This document shows positions 53,247-61,365 of a stretch of DNA of 64,000 bases, one piece after another. Below the pieces are notes generated by a model that saw only the letters and a list, made by a program, of their open reading frames with translations, was not told the origin of the DNA and ran no database searches. The stretch is from Ilumatobacteraceae bacterium (lineage in GTDB: Bacteria; Actinomycetota; Acidimicrobiia; Acidimicrobiales; Ilumatobacteraceae), in the NCBI GenBank assembly GCA_033344875.1, contig JAWPMO010000001.1:3311595-3375594 (forward strand), written 5' to 3'. Every line of letters starts with the position of its first letter. The first letter of the stretch is position 1. The position numbers and the translations under genes are program-made.

Positions 53247-53264
53247 TTCACTACGATAGTTGAA
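53247..53264. promoter_or_regulatory. candidate MarR operator upstream of yceI
   Basis: TTCACTACGATAGTTGAA, imperfect dyad (TTCACTA against TTCAACTA), 29 bp before the YceI start. The MarR gene of the same operon may use it. Confidence 0.4.
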
Positions 53265-53292
53265 GGCTCAAACAAATCAAGGGAGACAAACT

Positions 53293-53814
53293 ATGCACGA
53301 CGAATCCTCCGCTTCTCGACTCGAGCCCGGTCTTTGGCTCGTCGACCCGTCCAGGTCGACCATCGCATTTCGGACCCGAAACGTCATCGGCATGAAGGTC
53401 GATGGACGCTTCACCGATGTCGACGGCGCCGTCGAGATCGCCGATGCCGCCGCCAAACCCATGGTCCGAGTGTCGATTCCGGTGAAGGGGGTCGACTCCG
53501 GGAGCCGGATGCGTGATCGGGATCTGTTGAAGAAGTCGGTGTTCGATGCCGACCAGTGGCGGGACATCCGCTTCGAGAGCACCGACATCGTTCCCGGTGA
53601 TCACGGCCGGTTCGCGATGAATGGCACGCTGCGTGTTCGCGACCGGGCCAAGTCCATCGAGCTGGCGGCGACGCAAGCCGAGTCCGGCCCCGGCGAGCAC
53701 CGCTACGCGGCCACATGCACCGTCAACCCCCGCGACTTCGGCATCACCCACCCGTTCATCCGTCGCGATGTCGAGATCAACGTCGACGTCTGGCTCGAAC
53801 GGGCCGGCGGGTGA
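53293..53814 (+). CDS. YceI-family protein
   Basis: 173 aa, one lipocalin-like YceI domain binding isoprenoid-type ligands in known members. Motifs: WLVDPSRSTIAFRTRNVIGM, KVDGRFTDVDGAVEI, DLLKKSVFDADQWRDIRFES and a final NPRDFGITHPFIRRDVEI. No signal peptide, so cytoplasmic. ATG 53293 follows GGGAGA. It overlaps the MarR start (GTGA), so the two are cotranscribed. Confidence 0.9.
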   Translation: MHDESSASRLEPGLWLVDPSRSTIAFRTRNVIGMKVDGRFTDVDGAVEIADAAAKPMVRVSIPVKGVDSGSRMRDRDLLKKSVFDADQWRDIRFESTDIVPGDHGRFAMNGTLRVRDRAKSIELAATQAESGPGEHRYAATCTVNPRDFGITHPFIRRDVEINVDVWLERAGG

Positions 53815-54302
53815 GCGCGGACCGCACCAACGGTCCCAGTAGCGCCCACGGCGACGTCCGATGGCTCGACGCCGACGAGCAGGCCACGTGGCGGGCACTG
53901 CTGCTGTGCTCCCAGCTATTGGACGAGGCCCTCGACCGCCAGCTCCAACGCGACTCGGGACTGGCCCACAGCCACTACGCCATCCTCGCCGCGCTCTCGG
54001 AGGCCGCCCACTCCGCGATGCGAATGAACGAGCTGGCCTCGGTGCTTCGCTTCTCCTCCAGCCGGATGACCCACGCCATCACCAGCCTCGAACGCAAGGG
54101 ATGGGTCACCCGCACCCGCTGCCCCGAAGACGGCCGCGGTCAACACGCGGCCCTCACCGACCGGGGCAGGCTGGTGCTCGAACAGACCGCGCCCGGACAC
54201 GTCACCGAAGTCCGTCGCTGTGTCTTCGACCGCCTGACCCCGACCCGGCAACACCAACTGCGCGACATCTGTACCGCCATCCTCGACGGCCTCGACCCAT
54301 AG
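53811..54302 (+). CDS. MarR-family regulator
   Basis: 163 aa. Winged helix with LAHSHYAILAALSEAAHSAM, RMNELASVLRFSSSRMTHAI as HTH and RTRCPEDGRGQHAALTDRGR as wing. GTG 53811 overlaps the YceI stop; frames upstream are inside yceI. Likely autoregulator of the yceI operon through the dyad at 53247. Confidence 0.9.
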   Translation: MSADRTNGPSSAHGDVRWLDADEQATWRALLLCSQLLDEALDRQLQRDSGLAHSHYAILAALSEAAHSAMRMNELASVLRFSSSRMTHAITSLERKGWVTRTRCPEDGRGQHAALTDRGRLVLEQTAPGHVTEVRRCVFDRLTPTRQHQLRDICTAILDGLDP

Positions 54303-54308
54303 CTCATC

Positions 54309-54584
54309 GTGCCGAAGTCGTATCGGCCGCGTCGGCGGGGCGGCGACCTCTACCGGGTGCGCCGCGCCGACCTGGCACCCGACGAGGTCGACGGGGTGCC
54401 GGTCGTCGCGCCAGCGGTGGCAATCCGCGACGCGATCGGGGATGATGCCGGTGCCGACTTCGTCGAACAGACGATCCGACGCGCCGAGGCACGCGAGCTG
54501 ATCGGACGCCAGACCACCGCACGTCTGGCGGTTGCGCTCTACGACCGCGGCGCAACGCCCACGAAGCGGCCGACGACGAGATGA
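54309..54584 (+). pseudogene. C-terminal fragment of an AbiEi-like (type IV) antitoxin
   Basis: 91 codons from GTG 54309. The sequence YRVRRADLAPDEVDGVPVVA followed by PAVAIRDAIGDDAG and the Arg/Ala-rich final helices match the second half of AbiEi-type antitoxins. The usual N-terminal winged HTH (about 90 residues) is missing. It starts 6 bp after the MarR stop, so a deletion or rearrangement has removed the first half. No nucleotidyltransferase toxin of normal size follows. Confidence 0.5.
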
Positions 54585-54736
54585 GCGAGCAACGCCGCCC
54601 CGGCGACCTGTCACACCTCGAACGGCTGATCGACCGCTGGTCGAACGCCGACTTGGAGGACCGCTCATCGGCCGGGCGGGGCATGCTCGGGGGTCTACAG
54701 GGTCGGCGAGTAGTAGACTTGCACACATGTCGGTGA
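54581..54736 (+). CDS. small open frame (51 aa), possibly a toxin-gene remnant
   Basis: ATG 54581 overlaps the antitoxin fragment stop (ATGA), the coupling expected for an antitoxin-toxin pair. MSEQRRPGDLSHLERLIDRW is plausible coding; the last third then runs over the promoter of the next gene. If AbiEii was here, nearly all of it has gone. Weakly supported. Confidence 0.3.
   Translation: MSEQRRPGDLSHLERLIDRWSNADLEDRSSAGRGMLGGLQGRRVVDLHTCR
54714..54719 (+). promoter_or_regulatory. -10 box for gene 54727
   Basis: TAGACT, 7 nt before ATG 54727; leaderless layout. Confidence 0.45.
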
Positions 54737-55041
54737 CGACGCTCGATGCCCGCGACGAGTTGCTCGGTTACGTCCACGACTACCTGAGCGCGGCCGCCAA
54801 ATCCGGCGCCGGTGATCTTGGTCGGCTCGACTTCGTGTCGTCGTGGGAGCCGGCGCTTCGTAGCCGGTTCCTGGAAGGGATGGCCGAGGCCCTCAAGGCG
54901 AGTATCGAGGCGGACGACCTGGCTCCGGTCGAGGCCTACGTCCGCCTGATGCGGCGCGGGGGCGACCCAATCGCGCCGCAGTTCGATCCGTCGTTCGTCG
55001 ATCGGGTGGGAAGCGAACTGCGAGCTCGAACCAGGCGGTGA
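54727..55041 (+). CDS. unknown 104-aa protein paired with a GNAT acetyltransferase
   Basis: Helical, soluble, rather acidic; contains ELLGYVHDYLSAAAKSGAGD and MAEALKASIEADDLAPVEAY. No family recognised. Leaderless start at ATG 54727. It overlaps the acetyltransferase gene by four bases (GTGA). A two-gene unit of small unknown plus GNAT could be a toxin-antitoxin pair, but the first protein lacks the ribbon-helix-helix fold of such antitoxins. Confidence 0.65.
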   Translation: MSVTTLDARDELLGYVHDYLSAAAKSGAGDLGRLDFVSSWEPALRSRFLEGMAEALKASIEADDLAPVEAYVRLMRRGGDPIAPQFDPSFVDRVGSELRARTRR

Positions 55042-55493
55042 CTCTCGAGCTGGTCGAGCTCGGGCCGACCAACTTTGACTTGCTCGACGCCATCGAAAGA
55101 ACTCCCGAGCCGACCGATGAGTGGGTTCGCGAGGTCGAGGACTTCATCCTCGGCCCGGCCGTGCGCACCCACCTGGACGAACCGGCGAGCTTCATCGTGG
55201 CGGTGAAGATCGACGGCGATGTGCGCGGCGCAGTCGTGCACCACCAGCTGGTCGAGTACCCGGGCTCGGAGTACATCAGCGCCGTGCTGATCGACCACCG
55301 CAGCCGTGGGCGGGGACACGGAAGATCGCTCGTCGAGGCCGTCGTGCAGCATGCAACCGGCGCGAGCGGACGTTCCTACGCCGTTTGGGCAGTGCATCCG
55401 GGCAACGCCGTCATGCTCGAACTGTCAGCTGCTGTCGGCGAGGAGTTCGCCGTCGACGGGCAAACGGGATATCGCTTCCTTGTTGCACCGTGA
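55038..55493 (+). CDS. GNAT-family N-acetyltransferase
   Basis: 151 aa. Acetyl-CoA binding motif A as RSRGRGHGRSLVEAVVQHA (R/Q-x-x-G-x-G/A pattern) after the strand EYISAVLIDH, and a C-terminal AVWAVHPGNAVMLELSAAVG typical of motif B. GTG 55038 start. Acceptor unknown. A bidirectional-looking hairpin follows at 55497. Confidence 0.82.
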   Translation: MTLELVELGPTNFDLLDAIERTPEPTDEWVREVEDFILGPAVRTHLDEPASFIVAVKIDGDVRGAVVHHQLVEYPGSEYISAVLIDHRSRGRGHGRSLVEAVVQHATGASGRSYAVWAVHPGNAVMLELSAAVGEEFAVDGQTGYRFLVAP

Positions 55494-55496
55494 CGC

Positions 55497-55514
55497 GGCC
55501 ACCATCCGGTGGCC
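55497..55514. terminator. hairpin between convergent GNAT and integrase genes
   Basis: GGCCACC-ATCC-GGTGGCC, perfect 7-bp stem, three bases after the GNAT stop and six before the integrase stop; may terminate both directions. Confidence 0.6.
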
Positions 55515-55520
55515 CGAGGT

Positions 55521-56708
55521 TTAGGCGGTGCCGCGGTGGAGGGCGTCGAGGCGGTCGGCGACTTGCTCACTGCGTCCGGGCATCAGCTTGCCGTACTGAT
55601 CGAGTGTCATGGCCGCCGATGCGTGGCCGAGCATGTCTTGAAGAACCTTCACGTCGGCTCCGGCCGCTATCGCGAGTGACGCGCAGGTGTGTCGCAGGTC
55701 GTGCACGCGAAGACCAGTGAACCCGGCCTTGCGCACAGCCGGCTGCCAGACCCGGTGCCGGAAGTTGTGGATCTGCAATGGCGTGCTCCCGGGCGAAGCG
55801 AACACGAATGCGCCGCGCTCGCTCGGTGACTGCGTCGCGCCGAACCGTGCGTGCACCCCGAGCACGTCGGCGACGAACCGGGGCATGACGATCGTCCGAT
55901 AGCTCGCCGTGGTCTTGAGCGGTGCGAGCTGCTGCTCGTCGGTGCCGAGTTGGTTCTCGACGGTGATGCGGCGTTGCAGCATGTCGACGTCGCTCCACCG
56001 CAGCCCGGCGAGTTCTCCGAGGCGAAGACCGCAGTACGCGCCGACCAACACGAACGCGCGGTAGCTCGGGTTGATGGTGTCAGCGAGGTCCTCGACTTCA
56101 GCCTGGGTGAGGAACCGCATCGGAACCCTCAACGGCTTGGGCGGCTTGATCGGGCCGAGCGGATTCTTCGCCAACCGCTCGTCCTCGACCGCGGCTCGCA
56201 GCAACGCGTTGAGCGTCCGGTACACCTGGTTCACCGTCGTTGGCGAAAGGTTGCGCTGCTCATCGGCCGACAGCTCGGCGATCCAGTGTCGCAGCGCCTC
56301 GGTCGTGATGGCTCCGAGCGCCATCGGGCCGAGTTCGATGTCGCCGACCTTCGCCAGGATGTGGAGACGGAGGTTGCCTTCGTAAATGCGCCGAGTGCTC
56401 TTGCGGAGGTCGACGCGCGTGCGCAGCCAGTGGTGCGCGTACTCGGCCAACGTGACGCGACCGGCCGACGGGTCGAACCACTGCCCTTTCGATCGGTCGG
56501 CGAGTTGGTTGGTGCGCCAGTTCTTCGCGGCTGTCAGGGTCGGGAAGTACTTGGCGTGCTCCTTGCCGTCGGCTCCGTAGCAGCGCGCCTTGTATGTGAC
56601 CTTCGGCGCACCACGAGGTTCGCCGTGCTCGTCGAAGCGCACGACGGTGCGCTTCCAGATGCCTGGGTGCGCCGTGGTGTCCAGCGACGTCTCAGCCGGC
56701 TTCGCCAT
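55521..56708 (-). CDS. int: tyrosine recombinase (phage-type integrase)
   Basis: 395 aa. Arm-binding N-terminal part, SAM-like core-binding domain (EYAHHWLRTRVDLRKSTRRI) and catalytic domain with Arg in CGLRLGELAGLRWSD, H-x-x-R in HDLRHTCASLAI, His in LGHASAAMTLDQY and the nucleophile Tyr in the same motif. ATG 56708 has GGAGGAGG upstream; an ATG 36 bases earlier lacks one. It overlaps the XRE gene by 17 bases and reads in the same direction. Likely the enzyme that inserted this island or a part of it. Confidence 0.93.
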   Translation of the reverse strand: MAKPAETSLDTTAHPGIWKRTVVRFDEHGEPRGAPKVTYKARCYGADGKEHAKYFPTLTAAKNWRTNQLADRSKGQWFDPSAGRVTLAEYAHHWLRTRVDLRKSTRRIYEGNLRLHILAKVGDIELGPMALGAITTEALRHWIAELSADEQRNLSPTTVNQVYRTLNALLRAAVEDERLAKNPLGPIKPPKPLRVPMRFLTQAEVEDLADTINPSYRAFVLVGAYCGLRLGELAGLRWSDVDMLQRRITVENQLGTDEQQLAPLKTTASYRTIVMPRFVADVLGVHARFGATQSPSERGAFVFASPGSTPLQIHNFRHRVWQPAVRKAGFTGLRVHDLRHTCASLAIAAGADVKVLQDMLGHASAAMTLDQYGKLMPGRSEQVADRLDALHRGTA

Positions 56709-57390
56709 CACCAACCTCCTCCAAATCGATGGGGAACTCGTCATTGGTGGGGAACTCGTCGCCCTCGGTTCGGGCTCGCGACGTCAGGAACCCGCGGGCA
56801 CCGAACTCGAGGATGTCGTTGCCCAGCTCTTGGAGTAGTCGTGCGAGCGGGTTGAGCTGGTCGTCGTACTTCGACTCGAGTTGGTAGAGACGTTGCAGCC
56901 GCCACTCGCGGAATCGTCGGAACCAGCCCGGGGGCCCGGCGATGAACCCGGGCGCGAGATCGCCGTCTTCGGCGCCGGTCAACTCGCCGATCGCCTCGTC
57001 GAACGCCGCAACCTGATCGTTGGTGCCGATCAAGCTGAGTGGCAGTGCATTGACTTCGTACCGGCTATCACGCATGAGCTCCGACTGCATGCCCGGCGGT
57101 GGGATGAAGAAGTAGGCGATCGGCACGTCGAGCACGAGGGACAGCAGGTAGAGCTCTTGAGCGTCGAACATCCGCTGCTTGTCGCCGTCCCAACGCTCCA
57201 TCGCGCCGATCGACGACTGCGGCAGGATGTGGCCGGTGAGCTGGCCGAGTTCCCGGGCGAACTCCTGCTGTGTGTACCCCTTGCGCTCGCGCGCAGACCG
57301 GATGCGATACGACACGACCGAGTTGGCATTCAGCCCCTTGTCGGCGTCCGGGTGCCGGTCGACGGTGTTCGACTTGCGAGATCTGGCCAT
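56692..57390 (-). CDS. XRE-type helix-turn-helix regulator
   Basis: 232 aa. N-terminal HTH: RIRSARERKGYTQQEFAREL then GHILPQSSIGAMERWDG. The middle has VLDVPIAYFFIPPPGM and the C-terminus a coiled region with LQRLYQLESKYDDQ, then DEFPTNDEFP, a short duplication. Likely controls integrase, which it overlaps, and the divergent excisionase-like gene across 57391-57496. Confidence 0.85.
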   Translation of the reverse strand: MARSRKSNTVDRHPDADKGLNANSVVSYRIRSARERKGYTQQEFARELGQLTGHILPQSSIGAMERWDGDKQRMFDAQELYLLSLVLDVPIAYFFIPPPGMQSELMRDSRYEVNALPLSLIGTNDQVAAFDEAIGELTGAEDGDLAPGFIAGPPGWFRRFREWRLQRLYQLESKYDDQLNPLARLLQELGNDILEFGARGFLTSRARTEGDEFPTNDEFPIDLEEVGDGEAG

Positions 57391-57417
57391 CTAGCGATCA
57401 TCTCCACAGAAGTATGG

Positions 57418-57447
57418 TTGACATCAATACGACGATATACGTAACAT
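57418..57447 (+). promoter_or_regulatory. promoter toward the excisionase-like gene
   Basis: TTGACA (57418-57423), 18-nt spacer, TAACAT (57442-57447), a near-consensus housekeeping promoter. TACG ... CGTA symmetry (57429-57444) within it could bind the XRE repressor. The sequence is clearly more AT-rich than the surroundings. Confidence 0.6.
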
Positions 57448-57496
57448 CTTCCCTGTGTTGGGTAACCCTCTCGGAATAGTATCAGACTGGAACGAG

Positions 57497-57688
57497 ATGC
57501 CGGTCACGATGTCCGTTGCTCAGGCGGGCAAGCTCCTGTTCGGCTACGAGAAGTCCAAGTCGTACGCACTCGCGAAGACCGGCGAGATCCCCACTCGCCG
57601 ACTCGCGGGCAGCAGCAAGCAGATCGTGTTCCGAGACGACCTGCGCGCCAAGCACGACCCGAACTTCCCCGGCGTCGCTGCGGCGTAG
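57497..57688 (+). CDS. excisionase-like small DNA-binding protein
   Basis: 63 aa from ATG 57497. MSVAQAGKLLFGYEKSKSYA then LAKTGEIPTRRLAGSSKQIV is the MerR-like/HTH_17 fold of Xis proteins. A start at 57455 would add 14 residues. Position opposite the XRE and integrase genes fits a recombination directionality factor, acting with the integrase in excision. Confidence 0.75.
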   Translation: MPVTMSVAQAGKLLFGYEKSKSYALAKTGEIPTRRLAGSSKQIVFRDDLRAKHDPNFPGVAAA

Positions 57689-57700
57689 GGAAGTGCTCCG

Positions 57701-58105
57701 ATGATTCGGCGTCACCTGCCGTCGTCCCGCATGCGCCGTCGGCGTCGCCCGTCGTGCTTGTTGTCGGCAGCCGAGCAGAGCGGCGCCACGCCCGACTACT
57801 CGATCGACGAGCTGGCGCGGATTTACCCGGACGTGATCTTCCAGACGGCGGCAGCGGCGGCCGCCGACGCGGACATGCACTTCTACGACGCCGCAGTCGT
57901 GTGGCGTCTGCCGTGTGCCGCGTACGTCTGGACGCCCGCCGACGACTCGCGGGTCGTGTCGGTTGCCGGTCTCATCCCGCTCTCGCAGCTGTGGTTCGCC
58001 GAGGCGTACGACCGTCTCGACCGTGAGTTCGCCGTGGACGCGATCGGCCCCCAGGAAGTGCTGTGGCGCGACTGCGGCGGCGGGGAGTGGCAACGTGCGG
58101 AGTGA
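57701..58105 (+). CDS. unknown protein of the mobility module
   Basis: 134 aa. Basic N-terminus (HLPSSRMRRRRRPSCL) then an acidic, aromatic-rich remainder with IDELARIYPDVIFQTAAAAA and a tail GPQEVLWRDCGGGEWQRAE. No family recognised. It follows the Xis-like gene by 12 bp. Could be an accessory transfer or replication factor. Confidence 0.6.
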   Translation: MIRRHLPSSRMRRRRRPSCLLSAAEQSGATPDYSIDELARIYPDVIFQTAAAAAADADMHFYDAAVVWRLPCAAYVWTPADDSRVVSVAGLIPLSQLWFAEAYDRLDREFAVDAIGPQEVLWRDCGGGEWQRAE

Positions 58106-58259
58106 CGTGACCGTCGTCGAACCGGCGCTTGGTGTCGTTGATCCCGCCGCCGTTGCGGGTACTCGTCGACCCGTCCGTCTGGGCGTGCCGCGTGCATCGG
58201 CCATCGTCGCTACGCCTCCCCGGTTCGGCCCCGCCTCGATTCGACTCCGGGCGCTGTAG
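58095..58259 (+). CDS. small open frame (54 aa), unknown
   Basis: GTG 58095 overlaps the end of the preceding gene. It reads VRSDVTVVEPALGVVDPAAV and ends with a basic IRLRAL. Weak evidence: position and frame only. Confidence 0.35.
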   Translation: MRSDVTVVEPALGVVDPAAVAGTRRPVRLGVPRASAIVATPPRFGPASIRLRAL

Positions 58260-58400
58260 GTCGGCCATCATGTGCAGTCAGGCTCGTGATCACCGCCCGT
58301 TTTTTGGTCACACACTGGCACTATCAGTGCAGAGGCGGCGGTTGCGCCGCCGTTCGGTGCGGTCGCCCCGCACTGGTGCTGGCTCCCGAGAGGCTCCGAC
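58260..58400 (+). other. gene-free region upstream of the relaxase, oriT candidate
   Basis: 141 bp containing a T-run (GTTTTTTGG near 58300), the imperfect dyad CACTGGCACTATCAGTGCAG (58313-58332) and a perfect 7-bp GC hairpin GGCGGCG-GTTG-CGCCGCC (58334-58351). MobF elements often carry oriT directly before the relaxase gene. Confidence 0.4.
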
Positions 58401-61322
58401 GTGGTCGCCTCGGTAGGCCGGATCACGGCCGGGACGGGCTACGAGTACCTCACTCGTGAGGTAGCCACGTCGAAGCACGACTACTACACCGGCGCCGGCG
58501 AGACGCCGGGTAAATGGGCGGGGCGAGGCGCCGCGCTGCTCGGGCTCGCGGGTGAGGTGGACGCCGACGACATGGCTGCGCTGTACGGACGGTTCGTGGT
58601 GCCGTCGACCGCCGGCGGGACGCGGCTGTCATCGGGACGATGGCTGCACGAGCAGATTCTTGGCCGCAAGGTATCGCCGCGCGTCCGTCCTGACGGAACC
58701 GTTGCCGAGCCGATCGCCGCGTTCGACGTGACGTTCTCGCCGTCGAAGTCGGTGTCGTTGCTCTGGGCGCTCACGTCGCGTCCCGAAGTGCAAGCAGCCG
58801 TTCTCGCCGCCCACGACGAGGCCGTGACGGTCGCGCTGGAGTACCTCGACCACCACGCAGGGCACACCCGTTCGGGTTCGGGCGGAGTGCGCAAGGTGCA
58901 CGGGGACGGGTTCGTCATCACCCACTTCCGTCATCGCACGGCGCGCTCGACAACGCCCGGCGAGCGCGTCGGCGATCCTCAACTGCACTCGCACTGCGCG
59001 ATCTTGAATCGGGTTCGCGGCGTCGACGGGAAGTGGCGCACGCTCGACTCCAAGGCGATCTACCGGCACGCTCACGCAGCGGGTGCGGTGTACGGCGCGC
59101 ACCTCGAACGGCTCCTGACCGAACGGCTCGGCGTGGCCTGGGAGACCCCGGACGGACGCGTTCCGATGCGCGAGATCGCGGGGATACCCTCCGCGTTGCG
59201 AGCCCGGTTCTCGACCCGCCGCGCCGATGTGCTCGCCACCTACGACCGGCTCGAAGCGCAGTGGCGTGACGTCCACGGACGTAGCCCGACCACCGCCGAA
59301 CGGGCCGAGCTGCACCAGCAGGCGACGCTGCGGTCGCGCAACCCCAAGGCCGGAGGCGTCTCCGACCTGCATACCCGATGGCGCGCCGAGTGCACCGGTG
59401 CCGAGTTGGCAGACGTGGACGCCACCGTCGCGCGAGGACGAATGGCCGAGCGGATGGCGGCGGATGGAGGTCGCATCCCATCGGCGAGCAACGAGTTGAC
59501 TGGCGCGGTGTTCGACCGCCTCCATCAGCAGCGTTCATGGTGGACGCGAGCTCACATCGCCCATGAGGTCGCGGACCTGATCGCCGAACCGACGCTCGAA
59601 GCGATCGAGGTCGAGACGGAGCGGATCGCCCAACTCTGTGTCCCGCTCGAGCGCGACGATGACGTCGAGTACGCCGACCACGACGCCTCCAAGCTCACCT
59701 CGACGACGATCTTCGACGCCGAGCACAGGGTGCTGACCGCCGCCGGCAACACCACGACCATTGTGGTCCCCGCCAAGCCTGCGGCCGAACTCGGCGACGA
59801 CCAGGCCGCCGCCGTGCGCGCACTGTGCGCCGGCGACCGCCAGGTGCAGACTGTGGTCGGCCCGGCCGGCGCCGGCAAGACGACCATGCTGCGTTCCGTC
59901 GCCGACTCGTGGGCGGCCGTCGATCGCGAGGTGACCGTGCTCGCGTTGTCGGCCGCGGCGGGCCGCGTGGTCACGAACGAAACCGGCCTGCCTGCCCACA
60001 CAATCGCCTCATGGCGAATCGGCCAGGTCGTCCTGCCTCGCGGTGGCTTGGTGATCGTCGACGAAGCATCGATGGTGCCGACCCTGACGCTCGACCAACT
60101 CGTCCGAGTCGCGAGCGCCCACAACACCCGCGTGGCGTTGCTCGGCGACTACGCCCAGATGGGCTCGCCCGAATCGGGGGGTTTGCTGCGCGACTTGGCC
60201 GCCAAGCCGAGCGCGGTCGAACTCGTCGCCGTGCGCCGCTTCCGGGAGGAGTGGGAGCGAACGGCATCGAAGCGACTCCGGGCTCACGATCCCAAGGTCG
60301 CAGCCGAGTACGAGGAGCGTGGGCGGATCGTCGGAACGCTCGCCACGCAGGCCACCGTGTCCGTATGTGACGCCTGGTTCGCCGACAACGTCGACGGCCT
60401 CGACAGCGTGATCGTCGTCGAAACCGAAGCTGCCGCGGCAGCACTGTCCGGCCGCTGCCAGGAGCTGCTGCGGGTCGGTGATCGGCTCGGCGAACGCGTC
60501 GCCGACGCGTGCGGCGACGGCAACCCGCTCCATCTCGGCGACATGATCCAGACCCGCCGCAACACCCGCGAACTCGCCACCAGCGACCGCACCCGTGTCC
60601 TGAACCGCGACGTGTGGCGCATCACCGGACGCTCCGCCAACGGCGAGATCCAGGCGGTCAGTCTGACCCGCCGGGCCACTGTGACGCTCACTCGTGAGTA
60701 CGTCACCGCCGACGTGGTGCTGGCCTACGCCACCACGATCGCTGGCGCCCAGGGCCGAACCACCGACACCGGTCACGTTGTCGTGACGCCGCGCACGTCG
60801 AGCGCTGCCGTCTACGTCGGTATGACCCGAGGACGACGCCGCAACACCGCCCACGTCATCACCGACGGCCACGACCACGCCGAACTCGATCTCGGCGATC
60901 GCACCGCGACTCAGGCGTTCGCCGACGCGATCACGCGGACCGGCGACGGTCAACGCTCCGCCCACAGCGTCCGCGCCGACTGGAAGATTGGCACGCCAGC
61001 ACGCCAAGCCGGTCGCGCTGACGACCGTCGCACCCGAGCAGCGGAAGACTGGTGGGAGCGAATCCGACCCCAACTTCCACCCGCCGTCGCGACCGCTCTC
61101 AACGGCCACGACCACGAAGTGATCGCCGCCCTCGCTCACAGCACCAGCGATCACTACCGCCGCCAGTCGGTACGCGTTGCGATTCGCTCAACCCGTTGGG
61201 ACCACCCCAACGCTGGGGGGAACTTCGTCCGTAGGCTCGCTGCGATAACACGCCCCGCGACACAGAATCCGTCGCCGGGCTTGTCGTACCACCGGCCTAT
61301 CGGCCCTGAATACGGCCGATAG
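58401..61322 (+). CDS. MobF-family relaxase with RecD-like helicase domain (TraA/TrwC type)
   Basis: 973 aa. Relaxase domain (1-310): tandem Tyr Y28 Y29 in KHDYYTGAGE, FDVTFSPSKSVSLLWAL, and the HUH motif in PQLHSHCAILN (H196, H198). Helicase part: Walker A GPAGAGKTTM (K493), VIVDEASMVP as motif II, LLGDYAQMGSPESGG, and late motifs VVLAYATTIAGAQGRTTDTG and AVYVGMTRGR. Nicks oriT, remains bound to the 5' end and unwinds the strand for conjugation. GTG 58401 start. No coupling protein or mating-channel genes are in the window, so the element may only be mobilizable. Confidence 0.92.
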   Translation: MVASVGRITAGTGYEYLTREVATSKHDYYTGAGETPGKWAGRGAALLGLAGEVDADDMAALYGRFVVPSTAGGTRLSSGRWLHEQILGRKVSPRVRPDGTVAEPIAAFDVTFSPSKSVSLLWALTSRPEVQAAVLAAHDEAVTVALEYLDHHAGHTRSGSGGVRKVHGDGFVITHFRHRTARSTTPGERVGDPQLHSHCAILNRVRGVDGKWRTLDSKAIYRHAHAAGAVYGAHLERLLTERLGVAWETPDGRVPMREIAGIPSALRARFSTRRADVLATYDRLEAQWRDVHGRSPTTAERAELHQQATLRSRNPKAGGVSDLHTRWRAECTGAELADVDATVARGRMAERMAADGGRIPSASNELTGAVFDRLHQQRSWWTRAHIAHEVADLIAEPTLEAIEVETERIAQLCVPLERDDDVEYADHDASKLTSTTIFDAEHRVLTAAGNTTTIVVPAKPAAELGDDQAAAVRALCAGDRQVQTVVGPAGAGKTTMLRSVADSWAAVDREVTVLALSAAAGRVVTNETGLPAHTIASWRIGQVVLPRGGLVIVDEASMVPTLTLDQLVRVASAHNTRVALLGDYAQMGSPESGGLLRDLAAKPSAVELVAVRRFREEWERTASKRLRAHDPKVAAEYEERGRIVGTLATQATVSVCDAWFADNVDGLDSVIVVETEAAAAALSGRCQELLRVGDRLGERVADACGDGNPLHLGDMIQTRRNTRELATSDRTRVLNRDVWRITGRSANGEIQAVSLTRRATVTLTREYVTADVVLAYATTIAGAQGRTTDTGHVVVTPRTSSAAVYVGMTRGRRRNTAHVITDGHDHAELDLGDRTATQAFADAITRTGDGQRSAHSVRADWKIGTPARQAGRADDRRTRAAEDWWERIRPQLPPAVATALNGHDHEVIAALAHSTSDHYRRQSVRVAIRSTRWDHPNAGGNFVRRLAAITRPATQNPSPGLSYHRPIGPEYGR

Positions 61323-61325
61323 GCC
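61294..61325 (+). terminator. 12-bp perfect hairpin at the relaxase stop
   Basis: GGCCTATCGGCC (61294-61305), 8-nt loop, GGCCGATAGGCC (61314-61325). The relaxase TAG lies inside the right arm. Confidence 0.65.
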
Positions 61326-61352
61326 ACCGACGGTCCTCCTGCACCCGCTCCG

Positions 61353-61358
61353 TAGGCT
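61353..61358 (+). promoter_or_regulatory. -10 box for gene 61366
   Basis: TAGGCT, 7 nt before the GTG start; leaderless layout. Confidence 0.45.
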
Positions 61359-61365
61359 GATCAGC

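Noticed and set aside
52960-53292. Riboswitch or biotin-repressor site before bioY
   Set aside because: No conserved riboswitch class controls biotin genes, and no BioQ/BirA-type dyad is seen next to the bioY start; the nearby dyad is closer to yceI and MarR-like.
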